This document shows, piece after piece, positions 63,937 through 64,000 of a stretch of 64,000 nt of DNA. A model generated the notes under the pieces. It was given only the letters and a program-made list of their open reading frames with translations, did not search any database and was not told the DNA's origin. The DNA comes from Panorpa germanica (lineage: Eukaryota > Arthropoda > Insecta > Mecoptera > Panorpidae): positions 5,952,001 through 6,016,000 of the forward strand of contig OY783203.1 in NCBI GenBank assembly GCA_963678705.1, in the 5' to 3' direction. Made by a program: the position numbers and the translations under genes. Within the stretch, counting starts at the first letter, position 1, and each line of letters begins with the position of its first letter.

Positions 63937-64000
63937 TTTACTGTAGCAGCAATATTCTTGTGTTAAAGTCATTTTACACGATCAGTTCAGACTCAGATTT

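Larger units (their letters stand above)
38870..64000. other. Ubx distal 3' region and downstream intergenic DNA
   Basis: I see no supportable protein-coding gene after the Ubx exon. The DNA is AT-rich and carries SINEs, MITEs, a hAT-type element, a Helitron pair and microsatellites, listed separately. With standard insect Hox order and orientation this side faces Antennapedia. The window shows no Antp exon that would confirm this. Confidence 0.65.

Overview
The window is AT-rich animal DNA containing one securely identifiable protein-coding exon: the terminal, homeodomain-encoding exon of the Hox gene Ultrabithorax (Ubx), at 38170-38453 on the + strand. The homeodomain, the UbdA motif after it and the short alanine-rich end identify an insect. 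Lepidoptera fits best (Helitron with a CTAG end, tRNA-derived SINEs, AT-rich Hox intron), but the sequence does not prove the order. No other homeodomain or Ubx-like N-terminal exon (the YPWM part) is visible, so positions 1-38169 are read as the large last intron of Ubx. Positions from about 38.9 kb on are read as 3'UTR followed by intergenic DNA. In insect Hox clusters with standard order this is the side facing Antennapedia.

The rest is dominated by small mobile elements. Positions 1-6.2 kb hold a 1.3 kb inverted-repeat DNA transposon carrying its own small ORF, three SINE pieces (one a mosaic) and a palindromic MITE. Positions 11.4-20.5 kb hold a dense nest: SINEs, two inverted copies of a Harbinger-type MITE (one splitting a SINE), another TTA-flanked element, and a hAT-type element with a perfect 8-bp target duplication. 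Positions 27.8-31.2 kb hold a SINE split by a MITE, a 35-bp minisatellite and further TIR elements. From 31.2 to 41.0 kb, which includes the Ubx exon, I recognise no mobile element. Beyond that come a hAT-type element at 41.0 kb, a long (TA)n tract at 44.4 kb, a tandem pair of Helitron units at 44.7-46.0 kb, and scattered SINEs and MITEs to the end.

Several regulatory-looking features sit around the exon. They are a Hox/Exd-type site 0.2 kb upstream, a polyadenylation signal overlapping a strong splice-donor sequence 0.4 kb after the stop, a candidate iab-4 microRNA 8-mer site 0.9 kb after the stop, a CGATA palindrome cluster at 42 kb, and CTCF-like cores at 34.0 and 55.7 kb. All were read by eye and remain candidates. 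I found no convincing undescribed protein-coding system. The most unusual material is the nested transposon architecture, two microRNA-sized hairpins (6.6 kb and 62.1 kb) and the TIR element with its unassigned ORF.
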